In this document: positions 36,301-45,420 of the stretch, piece by piece
Numbering within the stretch: the first letter of the stretch is position 1
Layout of the letters: every line of letters starts with the position of its first letter
Origin: Dendrophyllia cribrosa
Lineage: Eukaryota; Cnidaria; Anthozoa; Scleractinia; Dendrophylliidae
Reading direction: 5' to 3'
NCBI GenBank assembly: GCA_024195265.1
Contig: JAJLRJ010000007.1
Location: 6,158,058 to 6,222,057 of the forward strand
Length of the DNA stretch: 64,000 nt
Program-made: the position numbers and the translations under genes
Notes under the pieces: generated by a model
What the model was told of the DNA's origin: nothing
Seen by the model: the letters and a program-made list of their open reading frames with translations, nothing else
The model's database searches: none

Positions 36301-39300
36301 GGTTGTGGTTTTCGACACACGATTGGAAACCGCGCTCGTAATTGTAAATTTGACAGTTGTCAAATCGCTTTAGCCGGGAGAAAAGCGAACAACGGAGACA
36401 GAAGGGAACTCGATCTTGAAAATTCTGTTAAGAACACAACACGCAACTGAATAATTATTTTGGTGTAATTGGTTGTAGATTTTTCTATATTTCCTGTGGT
36501 GATTACATTTGTTGATAAATGGGATATGATAAGGAACAGTAAGATATTCATTATTTTACAAACCATTGTACTGCAAACAAAGACATTATTTTTAGCGTTT
36601 GGTTTTTGAAATCCAGCTGTTTATTTTGTCGATTTGTCTTTCAGTCGTTTTAGCTTTTGTTTCAACTAACGACTTTCAAAGTAAAAATAACTATTTCACT
36701 TAAACACTATTCAGTATTACACGAGTCTTTCCGCTTAAAAGTTTAAACACTTTGTCCCTTTTCTCAAATTTAAAACAATTAAGTTCTTGCCCGCCTCGTA
36801 AAGACATATCTTCACGGTCAGGATTTGAGATGTAAGGTAGGAAATAACGCTTCAAATTAGACTGCCGTTTTGTAAATTGAAGCTAATTTACCGTAGCTTT
36901 CTGTGAGTTTTGTTTGCTATTAATTCTTGATGGCGTAGCGGCGATAGACAAACATTAAGTTTTGTAAGTTGGCTTATTCTTAGTTAGTATGTTCATTAAG
37001 ATGAAAGCTACTGTGCAGTACTTTCCAGTACTGTTTGTTACGCTGCACAAGATGGTTCATACATTTGAGTCTGTGGATAAAATCCTACAGTGTTCCCCAT
37101 TCGAACAAAAACTCTTAAGCTCTAGTTCCTCAGCATTTTGGCATAGTTTTGCTCTTGGCAGCGACTGTTAGATAAGACTGATGCCAAATTACATGAGATA
37201 TAAAGAGTACAGGAATTATTTTTCCATTATAGCATTTATAGTAACTGTTGTTATTTTGAAATAGCCTTTTTAAAACGTATTCAATTTGATTTTATTAGAG
37301 TTAAGTTTCCCCATTTTGATCCTATTAAATTATTGCCTGAACTTTTCAAGATTTAACAATCAACTTTACACGTTAAGAAATTAGAAAAACTTAAGATTGT
37401 TGGTTGAATTTGAGACTTATTCTAACAGAACAATCTAAATAATAATGAGCCGAGAAAAATCCAGAATTTTCTTTTATTTATATTTGTTTTTCCTTGAGGG
37501 GGGAGGAGTTGTGAGATGTTAGTAACTGACAGATGAAATAGTGGAATTTTAAATGTGAAGTTGTAAAACTATAGCAGAGAATTGAAATTGTCAAATATTT
37601 ATTTGTCGCTTGAGAAACGAGGGGTTTTTTCTCTGATAGCTGAGAAAGGTTTTGAAATGTTCACCAACTGATAAATGCGGAGAAATGGCCAATTTTTTTA
37701 TGAGCAACGAAAGCCCCTTTTCGACCTTTTCGGACCCGCCAAAAGCCTTTGTCGATGTGAATAACAAAACCACAATTAGGATTCATTCCAAATAAAGGCG
37801 TTTTCAGTATGGTAAATATTTCGGGAATTTTCTTTAGCGCTGTAAATAATTCAGTTTTGCCTCAGGGGTTCCGCTTTCAAATGTCTAATCACATTGGAGA
37901 TTCCTAGTAAGTCTAAAAATTTGTCCTTGAGCTAAGCAAGTACAACAAGCGAACAACAAAAAATATCGTAAATTTTAAAAGAAACCTTGATGGGAAAAGT
38001 TACAAACGGTGAGTTGTATGTAGAGGTCTTCATTTCAAGGCGTCTCGCTCTACGTTTGATGCTTAGAAAGTTCTTGAACATGCCTAGTGTTTTCATTATC
38101 TATGTTACCTCATGCGGTCAGAATTTCAAATAGTACAAAATAACACGTCAAGTAGCCACATGTTTTCTTCTGAGAAAAGAAAACGGCTGCATCAGGACAC
38201 GTCTCCGAGTATTTAATTTCTTTGAGACGATTTTCCTGTTCGAAAAAAAAAGCGAAAAAAAAAAACATTACGTGGACGTGCCTTAGATCGCAGACACACA
38301 ACCAAAAAAATAAACGTAGACATGAAAATTTCACATCCGAGAATCGACTTTAGCCGGACGTTACACAACTTCTTCAAAGGTTTGTCTTAATTTAAAATGA
38401 TATGTCCAGTTTTGTAGTTTTATATCAGCTTACCTTCTATTTAATTTTTTAGTGACAAGTCCAATCTCAACCTTTTTACAAAGTTCCTATCGCGATGTCT
38501 AAGTACAGATTGATTATGATTTTCCGTTGTCTTTGGAACGCGACTCCGGGTTCTACCGTATGTGTTTTTCAGCGGCCATGTTCTTCTGATTTGGAAGAAT
38601 TTTTGTTTCATCTCAATAGCATAAATTGTCGACTAAATCACCTTGTACAAATAGAACATCTAATATTTTTGCTGTTCGTATTTGTTTATATTTAGCGATA
38701 CTTTGTGTTAATTAGTCAGTTTAATATCTAAAAGTTATCCGAGACGGACTATATTTATAAACATTTGCTTGTTTCTTTTGACATCGTTTTGTTTATACAA
38801 GCGGACACCCTCGGGAAACAGGAAAAGTGTCCGTAACTTAACTGGAGCTGGCCGGGAATAATTCAAACGGGGTTTTGTCTAGGCAGCCGTAAGGAGAGCT
38901 GCTGTCTGCGAGAGTGTCCGCACAAAGAGCTTTTGACTGTACATCACTCAGGCTAACCACTTACTTCCTATATTATTTGCACTAAGTATGTTGTAATGAT
39001 AACAAATATTTGAAAATTGTATACAACTATTTGGTAACAGCAGTATATTTTGTTAAAATTGACATATTTTGATGCTATTCAAGAATCGCGTTCAAGCGTT
39101 GTGGTATTCGTAAGAAGTCATTAATAACAAGTTGATAGGTATAACAAACAATGATATTGAACATGAACAGTCTGAAACAAGGTTCGGGGTAGATAAATCA
39201 TGAAATTGTGCATGTGTTGGAATTAATTATAATATCGAACATTCCGTGGCGTGTATGTAATCGACTGAAGACTGTCGGTTCGAAATTTAGAAAATGTTTT

Positions 39301-42300
39301 AAGCCGAATGGAATTGAATTTTTCACTTTCGAAAATCAGCGTGCTATGCTACGAATGTAGTACCTCGATTCATGAAACGGGGCCTTACTTTTCGAGCGTC
39401 TGATGAAATCCTAAAGTGTGACCATTCAAATGAAAGCTACTGAGCAGTGCTTTCCTGTGGTACTGTTTATTATGCTGTACAAGGTGGCTTTAACTTTTAA
39501 GTCTGTGGATGAAATCCTAAAATGTGACCATTCAAATGAAAGCTACTGAGCACTTTCCTGTGGTACTGTTTATTATGCTGTACAAGGTGGCTCTAACTTT
39601 TAAGTCTGTGGATGAAATCCTAAAGTGTGACCATTCAAATGAAAGCTACTGAGCAGTACTTTGCTGTGGTACTGTTTATTATGCTGTACAAGGCGATTCT
39701 AACTTTTGAGTCTGTGGATAAAATCCTTAAGTGTGACCATTCAAATAAAAGCTACTGAGCAGTACTTTCCTGTGGTACTGTTTATTATGCTGTACAAGGT
39801 GGCTCTAACTTTTGCTTCTGTCTACTTAGGAGTACAACTTTTCTGTGGCGTGGCGTGTTTATCAAGTACATTTTTCCAGCTTGGAACTCTGAACTGAATG
39901 TACTTCCCCGGGGGGGACTCCCATATAAAAATGACGGGGGTGCTTGTCGTACCTTTTAGGGGTCAAAATTTGTAGATTGGTACCGCTTAGGGTACTAAAA
40001 TCTAAACTGACCACCGTTAGAATTATCGCGGTACCTTTCAGGGTATGAGCCGAAAAAATATGACAGAATATGACGCGTTGTTTTAGAATTGGTACCTCTT
40101 ACAGGTAAAAATTATTTTGAGCCACGCCCATCAAACAAGATTCTGGTACCTTCTAGGGTGTTTTTTGAAAATTTCCGACAAGCACCCCTGTCATTTTTAT
40201 AATGGAGCCCCCCCCCCCCCCCCCCCCCCTCCCCCCCCGGGATTTTCTTATCATACAAAGAAACCAAAAACTACATGTTCGTTTTCGAGTCTCAAATCTT
40301 CACGCACTCCATATTTATTTTCTTTTTGTTAGGAATACTTTTGTGACTAATCTGTGTCTGTGTCATCTTTCTTTAGCGATAGTCAGGCATTCAAGCGATC
40401 TCACCGTTACTCTGGCAGTCAAACTAAACAAACAGGACAAGGTTATAAATTTCGCAAATTTTAAAAAATAAAACGAGGCGTTTCGGTCATCATGAAATCA
40501 GGAAAATACGGGAAAGAGTATCTACTCGAGAATAACACCACAATTTGCGAATGTTTGTCACCGAAAACTTGAGTTTCATTTGATTTCTCGCCCACATATT
40601 TCCGGGTTATCATTTTAGAGTGATGACGCCCTCCTGCAATTCCTTTCTAACGAAAGACTTGAGTCTTCCCCTGCTTTTTTCGTGTTGTTTTTTATATCGT
40701 TTTTTGTTATTACTCTGCTTAGATCATTCTGCATCTCTGTGAAAGAAGAATTGTTTGATCCTGAAGGCATGGTTTTTTAAGTGCATAGAAGTTAAGTTGT
40801 TGACAAGTCTCCATGTTGAGTGTTATATTGCTCTTCTAATCCAATATCTTTCCTCCCACATTTTCCCGCTTGGCTCCTACGCAATTATTCACACCACTTA
40901 CTATTAAAGAGATGCGTGACGAACCAAATAACGATTTCATTGGAGACTATCGCCTGCAAGCAAGCTCTCGGGCTCCGGGGCTCGGTGGGCGGGTTGTGGG
41001 GGAGGGTGGGAGGAGCGCCATCACCAAATTTTAAAATCTCCACCAATACGCATTGTTTGTAGACTTTTTCAACTCAAAAATTCAAATTGCTGAGACATGG
41101 CTGCAGGCTCTCGCTCCAGGCTCTCGCTCCAGGCTCTCGCTCCAGGCTCTCGCTCCAGGCTCTCGCTCCAGGCTCTCGCTCTAGGCTCTCGCTCCTTCCC
41201 CCCTATGGTGCTGTTCATTTTGTTGTACAAGGGGATTATAACTTTTGAGTCTGTGGATGAAATCCTAAAGTTACTGAAAGGACTTTCCTGTGGTACTGTT
41301 AATTGTGCTGTAAAAAGTGGTTCTAACTTTTGAGTCTGTGGATGAAATCCTAAAGTTACTGAGCAGTACTTCCCTGTGGTGATGTTTATTGTACTGTAAA
41401 AGTGGATTCTGACTTTTACGTCTGTGGATGAAATTCCAAAGCTACTGAACGAGTATTCCTGTGGTATTGTTTATTGCGCTGTACAAGGTGGTTCTAACTT
41501 TTGAATATTGGGATGAAATCCTGAAGTGTGACCATTCATATGAAAGCTACTGAACAATACTTTATTGTGGTGCTGTTTATTGTGCCGGCTGTAGAAACTG
41601 GTTCTAACTTTGAGTCTGTAAAGGACAATCCTAAAATGTGACGATTCAAATGAAAGCTGTTGAGCAGTACTTTCCTGTGGTACTGTTTATTATGTTGTAC
41701 AAGGTGGTTCTAACTTTTGAGACTTCCAAGGAAATTGTGTCTGCAGTCGACCGTTCAGACATCGAGTAACACTATTTCTCTTCATTATTTGGAAATTTGG
41801 AAACGATAGTTTGGGATTTGTTAAATCATTTTGAACTGAGGCACTCCAGTAAATGGTTAAGATATGGATATACTCATAAATGCATTTTTCTTCTCAGGGC
41901 CTGGCTCCATGAAAAGTCGTCGAGTCGTCAGAAAGGCAGAATCGATGAAGGTCACAAGTCTGACAGGAAAGGCTGTCATCACCACCGAACTTCCCAAGCG
42001 ATCGCATTCTAACGGCCATGTTAGATCCGAGAGCGGACCGAGAGACGACAAGCTGCCCTCGACATCTTCTTCTGTTGATGGTGCTGTATTTCTGCCCTCA
42101 ACGTCCGGCGAGACGCATTCGGAATTTCTCGGAGCGTCAAACGAGCCAATCGCAAGCGTTCAGAAAAAAAACAGCGTCTCCGGTGGCCTTCCGGACGATC
42201 GGCCGAAGAATCTTCACATGAGATCTGCCTCGCTACCTGCGAATGTTCGATCGAAAGAAGGAAGTTCATCGTCCAGTACGTCTTCTCCGAAAGCAGACAA

Positions 42301-44544
42301 GAAAGCGATGCGTAACAAATCGTTCGCTGGAATGACGAAAACCTCGCACGCGAAGAAAGCTCCACTGGAGATTTTCTCTCTGCCTGAAACGGACGTAGAT
42401 TCAGGAATCACGGTAGCGTGCGATAGGCCGTCATCGGGGCGTGCATCGAAACGTAATCTTCGTATAATGGATCTTATGAAAAACACGAAGGTAACGGAGG
42501 ATGAGAGGAAGGAGAAAAACAAGAAAGGGAAGCACAACAACGAAAAACTGCGCGTCCATTTACCGAACGAGAAGACATCCGGGAAACGGAGTCCCAATCT
42601 CGCTCGTCCAGACATCCGGGTCCCTCCGAATGCCCCGTATGCGCCAAATTACTTAGAAACGGATCTGGACGATGAACCAGGCAAACGAGGGAATTATCTG
42701 GTGGATGCACAGCGAAGCTTTCACGTGTTCATCCCAAATAACAGAAACAAGTTCGACCAGACCAAGCGATATACATATTTCGCGGGCATCACTGCTTCCG
42801 ATGAAAAACTGCTTCGCGATAAAGATGCACGGCAAAAAAGGTTAGGGTCATTTGACGTTTCACTGCAAGAGTTAAGACTAAAGTCATGTAATGTAGTTAT
42901 AACGTTTTAGTCTGTGCATGTAATCGTGGCGTGTTTCCTTTCAAGTGAAAGTTCTCTAGTCAAATCTGCTCACCAGTTCTTAGGGGGGGGGGGATGTTTT
43001 TTTTAATATTTTACAAAATGCAAGTTAAAGACCTGGTGTAGAGCTGTTTTTAACGGAGTGTCAAAAGTAATTCCGCAATTGCTTTCGTTTTGCATTGCTA
43101 CGCTTTGCGGTTGGCTATAAAAACTCGCGCCACTTTCTCAGCCATTCAGAAGTAAAACCAAAACCAATCGTGACTTGCCTGCACGTGTTTTCCGGCGCTT
43201 GGCGCCAGCTACATGTATTTGCTTCGAGTTCTGATTGGTTCATTGGATTGTTCGCGTGTTCTGTGATTGGTCAGAGTAATAACTTTGGATTTGGTTTTAC
43301 TACACTCAACTGAAAACAGCTCTATTTTGCAATCAGATGTCGATAACTTAATATTTTGTGCTTTGTTTTTTCAGGAGACGAAGTTCACTTCCAGACTTAC
43401 GTACGTTTTTTAATCAAAAAGAAGGAGCCAATAATCTTCAGGGGTACGTGAATTTCGCCATTTTAAATTGCGCTTTCTGGTTTTCTGGCTTTGTTTGTTT
43501 CTTTGTTCTTCTATTTGCTCAGCGTTATTGTTTATTCCCCTTCAGAAATGAGAGTAAATTGTCCAGAAAAAAAAGAACGCATTCTCTGAATGACCTCGCA
43601 AAAATGTAAGTCATAAATGTATGTTTTGGTTTTTCCCTCATTAAGAACTTTATTTTTATAATTGGTTGTATTTGTGAGCCCGTTATTTTCAATGTCTGAA
43701 CTGTCTCATTACTTTCACTGTCACATCAGGTCGCCATCAAATTCCAAGCAGACGCCGCTGCATATTGACAACTTGTTCACTGCAACAGAAAATCGGGTGT
43801 GTAGCATAATGAATTGTATTTAATGAAAATTTGAAAAATCCTTTACAGTGTAAGATTTACACCTAGAGGTGCATTGAACACGATTTTTCCACACCGCTTC
43901 AAAATCTAATAACATTGCAGATTCGGGAGAGGAGATTGGATGTCAGTGAACCCTGGACCCTTCCCATAACACCCCTCGCGCCTTAACCGCGGTCAAGCTG
44001 AGCATGCGCAATGCCCTATTCGCAGTCGGCCGGCCGCAAAAATTTCCCGCGTAAAAATTTAAAGCAAACTAAAGCAACAACCCGGTGATACGAGAAAAAT
44101 TTCGAGAACCGGACAGAAACTTCCGTTCAATATAAGGTTTTTACTTTGAGAGCAGCTGAGAGCTGTGTCCGGAGTTTACTAAAAACGTTTCAAGCTATTT
44201 GGAAACGATATATGTTGAGACTATTCCGCGCCGTGTACATTTGTTTACTGTTTGAATGCGTGACAACCGAAAAACCACATGGCTTTGGTTTGACGCATGC
44301 GCAGACATTTGACCGCGGTGGATGATGGACTAGCATAACACCCTACTTGATTCTTGCGTCGTAAACCGGAATTGGATAAACCTCATGATTCATAACCTTT
44401 AATACGCTTTAACTGCGATCTTAATGCAAATGTCGGACTGTTTTTGTTGACTTCTATATTTTGCAGGCTGATTCGCCGCTGTTCTCACCAACCATGGAAC
44501 AGAGCACTTCCAGCAACAAAATGGTCCAAGTTACTGACTTGTAA
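11334..44544 (+). CDS. EPB41L5: EPB41L5/Yurt-type FERM protein with two Tudor-like modules
   Basis: Twenty-two coding exons: 11334-11459, 13964-14068, 14167-14209, 16550-16628, 18388-18432, 18848-18900, 19902-19981, 20566-20612, 21259-21346, 21578-21666, 21864-21921, 22627-22724, 22853-22924, 23661-23729, 24264-24301, 34835-35023, 35583-35741, 41898-42840, 43375-43443, 43546-43605, 43730-43796, 44467-44544. Borders are AG/GT and phases agree throughout; 2655 nt, 884 residues. Residues about 28-310 are a FERM domain closest to EPB41L5 ([54 protein letters not shown]), then a FERM-adjacent segment ([12 protein letters not shown]). This family organises cortical actin and Crumbs-type polarity complexes at epithelial membranes. 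Residues 364-479 are two Tudor-like modules, not part of vertebrate EPB41L5 as I know it. Residues 480-884 are basic, serine-rich and disordered, ending VTDL, a class I PDZ-ligand pattern. An upstream in-frame TGA fixes the start region. Confidence 0.9.
11460..13963 (+). other. Intron 1 of the EPB41L5-like gene, nothing recognised
   Basis: AT-rich intronic sequence of 2.5 kb with a short TGTCACATAA duplication near 12985 and a CCTCCCCCTCT tract near 13690-13745. No coding or repeat structure is supported. Confidence 0.6.
14266..15669. mobile_element. 1.4 kb non-autonomous hAT-like transposon
   Basis: Left end CAGGGTTCTCCGGAAG corresponds to the inverted right end CAGGGTTTTCCAGAGA, in keeping with CAGGG-type hAT termini. 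TAGTAT directly precedes the left end and directly follows the right end, a partial target duplication. Inside are an A/T-rich AAAATAAAA tract (14520-14640) and two adjacent copies of an 83-85 bp unit (15275-15357 and 15360-15444, sharing GTAAAAGTACATGTT and GGGAAA-CACTGGCAA). No intact transposase. It lies in the intron after exon 3 of the EPB41L5-like gene. Confidence 0.7.
15813..15832. repeat. Poly-G run
   Basis: About 20 consecutive G. Similar runs of G or C longer than about 10 occur near 3661, 7147, 9740, 9985, 16401, 18231, 30010, 40208, 55060, 59181, 59823 and 59891. Confidence 0.9.
15882..16145. repeat. 264 bp MITE with 7 bp target duplication
   Basis: CAGAAACCCATAAGTGGGTT (continuing GAAACATG) at the left is mirrored exactly at the right. 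ATTTCAC precedes the left end and follows the right end. No coding. Confidence 0.82.
17845..17889. repeat. Perfect 45 bp palindrome
   Basis: Two 22 bp arms (CACTGTTTAATTTTAAGGCA plus AT) around one A. It sits in the middle of a wider, weaker inverted repeat (about 17540-17940) with TATAACGAA-type motifs, which suggests the core of a degenerate mariner-like MITE. Confidence 0.75.
17949..18250. repeat. Dispersed GGTACCTTTTAGGG element, copy 1
   Basis: It starts AAAATGACGGGGGTGCT, contains several TACC-TTTTAGGG blocks, and ends in the inverted form AGCACCCCTG-like sequence plus a C run. It is collinear with copy 2 at 39908-40230. Intronic. Confidence 0.75.
18515..18616. repeat. Palindromic MITE
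   Basis: GTTTACTACATGAGTGGGAG at the left is mirrored by GCGAATGTAGTAAAC at the right, with inner GTATCGGC / GCCGATAC. It is followed by two copies of ACAACCACTC-TGAGTTGTAT (18652-18712). Confidence 0.65.
19675..19830 (+). repeat. Dispersed repeat, inverse of 3430-3680
   Basis: Contains GGAGGGAGGGGAGGGTGGG, GGGTCGGTGA and GGCTCATAGGAGCCTTTGAT, the reverse complements of the blocks at 3430-3560. Confidence 0.55.
20690..21087 (-). mobile_element. tRNA-derived SINE
   Basis: On the minus strand it begins GCCGCCTAGTTAGCTCAGTT with an A-box-like TAGCTCAGTTGATAGAG, and a B-box-like GTTCAAATGC follows about 40 bp later, then a 300 bp body ending near GCGCTATATAC. It is oriented opposite to the host gene, in the intron between exons 8 and 9. 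The 3' limit is approximate. Confidence 0.75.
23029..23407. repeat. TTA-flanked MITE built of CGCAAATGC iterations
   Basis: Ends AGCCTGGTTCACACGTGCGA and inverted GGCTTGGTTCACACGTGCGA, flanked by TTA (23026-23028 and 23408-23410), a Harbinger-like target duplication. The interior alternates direct and inverted runs of ACGCAAATGCAAGCG and repeats the GGTTCACACGT end motif near 23222 and 23333, as if smaller copies were nested or recombined. The open frames across it are products of the iteration. Confidence 0.78.
23922..24090. repeat. MITE with CTGGCTCGTTTCCATAAAGA ends
   Basis: The left CTGGCCTCGTTTCCATAAAG and the right arm (TCTTTATGGAAACGAGCCAG) are mirror images and continue inward through AACTCGTCCC and ACGTACGTG-type sequence; nearly the whole 169 bp folds. 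It lies between exons 14 and 15. A fragment of the 45451-45645 palindrome family (TTTCATATGAAAATGAG) lies just before it at 23856-23915. Confidence 0.72.
24395..25920 (+). mobile_element. 5'-truncated non-LTR retrotransposon (LINE), reverse transcriptase part
   Basis: Translated frames 24400-24905 and 24905-25842 give a reverse transcriptase with [42 protein letters not shown] and YADDTCLF (the catalytic aspartates are present), then a thumb and C-terminal region of the jockey/CR1-like type. One frameshift near 24905 breaks the frame between TYINS and PIACGVPQG, so it is not functional. Endonuclease and 5' sequence are absent. The 3' region runs on to 25920, is interrupted by the foldback element, and resumes at 29871-29993. 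Confidence 0.88.
25921..29870. mobile_element. 3.95 kb foldback element with about 1 kb inverted arms
   Basis: The left arm (25921 to about 27485, including a 545 bp nested MITE) is mirrored by the right arm (about 28893-29870). Ends are GGACAGAGAGGGAGTCT and AGACTCCCTCTCTGTCC-like. Over some 300 bp near the tips I count about one mismatch, so the insertion looks young. AATT flanks both tips, but the site is palindromic, so the target duplication is ambiguous. The 1.4 kb spacer (27486-28892) has no gene I recognise. It interrupts the LINE 3' region. Confidence 0.88.
26551..27095. mobile_element. PIF/Harbinger-like MITE nested in the foldback left arm
   Basis: Ends AGCCCCGGTCAAACG and CGTTTGACCGGGGCT are flanked by TTA (26548-26550, 27096-27098). 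The uninterrupted target can be read from the opposite arm near 29245, which proves the insertion. Subterminal regions consist of many copies of ATGATAGTCGATGATAG and its inverse. No transposase. Confidence 0.88.
29871..29993 (+). mobile_element. 3' end of the interrupted LINE with (ATG)n tail
   Basis: Sequence after the foldback resumes the LINE 3' region and ends AATAAAGCTATGATGATGAT with the ATG unit repeated, a typical microsatellite tail of CR1/jockey-like LINEs. A run of about 23 G follows at 30010. Confidence 0.7.
30010..32150. other. Intronic sequence with poly-G run and T-tract repeat
   Basis: A G run is followed by three TGCACGAATTTTTTTTT-like units (30045-30125). From about 31795 a GGACGGTGCC repeat with CG-rich GCGCATACG starts. 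No gene is supported. Confidence 0.5.
32160..33480. mobile_element. Older, diverged copy of the foldback spacer and right arm
   Basis: Collinear with about 28380-29450. Shared blocks include AAAATCCAAGG, TCGCAT-GTGTCAG, GTGTTTTATTATTTC, AACACGCGGCC, CCTCGA-AG, GTGAACCG-TTTT-GCGTTTTTA and TTTGAATTCTACA. Divergence is clearly much higher than between the two arms of the young copy. No left arm is recognised. A different repeat (AAAAATGCGTGGTTACCCCC at 33830) follows. Confidence 0.65.
34700..34786. repeat. Short tandem duplication before Tudor exon 16
   Basis: TTCTTCCGTCGTTCAATTGA plus AACTTGGTAAATT occurs twice, the second copy ending about 50 bp before the acceptor of exon 16, so it lies close to the expected branch-point region. 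Confidence 0.7.
34835..35741 (+). CDS. EPB41L5: Two Tudor-like exons (16 and 17) of the EPB41L5-like gene
   Basis: Exon 16 (34835-35023) encodes [19 protein letters not shown], later [13 protein letters not shown]. Exon 17 (35583-35741) encodes [20 protein letters not shown], later [12 protein letters not shown]. Both have the plan of Tudor, agenet or DUF4537-like barrels: GSRV, an aromatic strand, G-V/I, then a strand plus D-(N/D)-G-D. Such folds bind methylated lysine or arginine in other proteins; whether the aromatic cage is complete here is not resolved. Both exons are flanked by phase 1 introns, so either or both can be skipped without changing the frame. Membership in this gene rests on phase agreement, the same strand, and the absence of any start or stop around them. 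Confidence 0.8.
35423..35537. repeat. GC-rich inverted repeat just upstream of Tudor exon 17
   Basis: GAGGACGCGCGCAGGAGGGG / CCCCTCGCTCGCGTGTCCTC form the arms of a hairpin around AACGCGCGAAAGGGAGAGG. It ends about 45 bp before the exon 17 acceptor. Confidence 0.6.
35885..37130. repeat. Two fragments of the TGAAATCC/GGTCACAC repeat family and one of the GATTGGTCAGAG family
   Basis: Satellite/MITE family R1 fragments occur at 35885-36075 and 36990-37125 (CTGTGGATAAAATCCTACAG). Between them, 36180-36370 is a diverged member of the repeat also at 4640 and 43040 (GCGCTTGGCGCC, ATTACTTTGGTTG). Confidence 0.55.
37131..39390. other. Intronic sequence, little recognised
   Basis: AT-rich intron of the EPB41L5-like gene. 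One mariner/pogo-like relic (GCGGACACCC at 38797 to TTTTGACTGTAC at about 38941). No exon that fits the phase 1 junction was found, but a small cassette exon could be missed. Confidence 0.45.
39395..39830 (+). repeat. Satellite-like array of R1 units (about 4 copies of 103-106 bp)
   Basis: The unit contains GATGAAATCCTAAAGTGTGA, CCATTCAAATGAAAGCTACT, GAGCAGTACTTTCCTGTGGT and GTTTATTATGCTGTACAAGG. Starts of successive GATGAAATC landmarks lie near 39403, 39509, 39612 and 39718. Confidence 0.88.
39908..40230. repeat. Dispersed GGTACCTTTTAGGG element, copy 2
   Basis: Inverted ends around ATAAAAATGACGGGGGTGCT and AGCACCCCTGTCATTTTTAT; collinear with 17949-18250 (ATTTGTAGATTGGTACC, CAGAATATG, GAGCCACGCC). 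The right end runs into C runs from 40208. Confidence 0.8.
41104..41191. repeat. 13 bp minisatellite
   Basis: GGCTCTCGCTCCA repeated about seven times. Confidence 0.92.
41205..41740 (+). repeat. Second satellite-like array of R1 units (about 5 copies)
   Basis: Same unit as 39395-39830 but more diverged and with shortened copies that lack the GTGTGACCATTCA part. It ends about 160 bp before exon 18. Confidence 0.85.
41898..42840 (+). CDS. EPB41L5: Large disordered-tail exon 18 of the EPB41L5-like gene
   Basis: This 943 nt exon gives residues 480-793, mostly serine, lysine, arginine and proline with no recognised fold (LPSTSSS, then [22 protein letters not shown]). A more conserved-looking end contains [12 protein letters not shown] and [20 protein letters not shown]. 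Upstream is TTCTCAG acceptor sequence, downstream AAAAAG/GTTAGG. The open frame that runs past 42840 to 42910 is intronic. Several long open frames on the opposite strand are compositional shadows. Confidence 0.85.
43040..43325. repeat. Dispersed repeat with inverted ends, best copy
   Basis: GAGCTGTTTTTAACGGAGTG at the left is mirrored by CACTCAACTGAAAACAGCTC at the right. The interior has GCGGTTGGCTA, ACCAAAACCAATC, GGCGCTTGGCGCC and GTGATTGGTCAGAG. It lies in the intron after exon 18. Confidence 0.72.
43375..44544 (+). CDS. EPB41L5: Last four exons of the EPB41L5-like gene, C-terminus VTDL
   Basis: Exons 43375-43443, 43546-43605, 43730-43796 and 44467-44544 encode short basic and serine-rich segments ([25 protein letters not shown]) and end in MVQVTDL followed by TAA at 44542-44544. 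Threonine at -2 and leucine at 0 match a class I PDZ-binding C-terminus. RRRSSLPDL and KRTHSLNDL are similar short motifs that could be phosphorylated by basophilic kinases; that is inference. Confidence 0.82.
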
Positions 44545-45010
44545 CGTCACAGCCGCGTTATGTCACGCAAGCTTTGGACTTGTAACGCCGTGCAAAGCCA
44601 TGAAATGTCGCGCAAATTACTGATTGTAACGACATGCACATTGCATAGTATGTCACCCAATCCAAACCATTGCGACAACAAAGCCGGAAACCAAGATTCA
44701 ATTTTCAGACTTAACTAAGTTTCTTTTTAATTTGTACAGCGACATCGTAATTGTAAATTAATATTTACGGGGATTTCGAAACATTTATTCCCAATACGAC
44801 TGCCATGTCCACAGTTTCCATCCGATTGTTTTATCAATATTTTTAATTTCGTTCGACCGTACTGGGGCAAGTTCTGTCATGTAATTTGTCTAAGTATGTT
44901 GTGTTTGCTAAGCATTATTTTAGCGTGATAAGTTAAATGGTAATGATAATCGAGAACCACCAATGGCTTGTTACAGATGTGCAATAAATAAAGTCGTAGA
45001 TCGATATTTT
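44545..45010 (+). other. EPB41L5: 3'UTR and polyadenylation signal of the EPB41L5-like gene
   Basis: AATAAATAAA at 44983-44992 supplies overlapping AATAAA hexamers about 440 bp after the stop, a plausible cleavage signal. No other gene feature is seen before the repeat at 45109. Confidence 0.6.
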
Positions 45011-45108
45011 AACGTAAAACTAGCCTGTTAAATATTAAGATCGAGTTTCGTTAATGTTGCAATCATGGCCGATTTCAGTTTAGGCTTCTAGTACTATCAA
45101 AAGTACCT

Positions 45109-45402
45109 TAACCCTTAACTCCAAAGAGTGCCAAAAATCAAATTAAAAAAAAAACAAATTTCATTTTGTAAACTAATGAAAAACAAATGGTATCATGCAA
45201 AAGTACTGCTGAAGAGCTTTCCTTTGAATGGTCACACCATAGGATTTCGTTGACAGACTCAAAAGTTAGAACAAATGGTACCATGCAAAAGTACTGTTGA
45301 AGAGCTTTCCTTTGAATGGTCACACCATAGGATTTAGTTGACAGACTCAATAGTAAGAACTGCATGTTTCATGGATGATTGACTCTGGGAGTGAAAGGGT
45401 TA
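45109..45402 (-). repeat. R1 MITE with two internal units
   Basis: Inverted ends TTAACCCTTAACTCCAAAGA and CTGGGAGTGAAAGGGTTAA. The interior holds two direct copies of an 88 bp unit starting ACAAATGGTA (45183 and 45271), each with GGTCACACCATAGGATTT. This unit corresponds to the array monomer at 39395. Confidence 0.8.
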
Positions 45403-45420
45403 AGCGATGTCATACCGCAA

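Noticed and set aside
41104..41191. CRISPR-like regular repeats
   Set aside because: A contiguous 13 bp minisatellite without spacers in a eukaryotic intron.
42021..42710. Long open frames on the minus strand opposite exon 18 (111-133 codons)
   Set aside because: They are antisense shadows of a serine- and lysine-rich coding exon that has splice borders, phase agreement and gene context on the plus strand.
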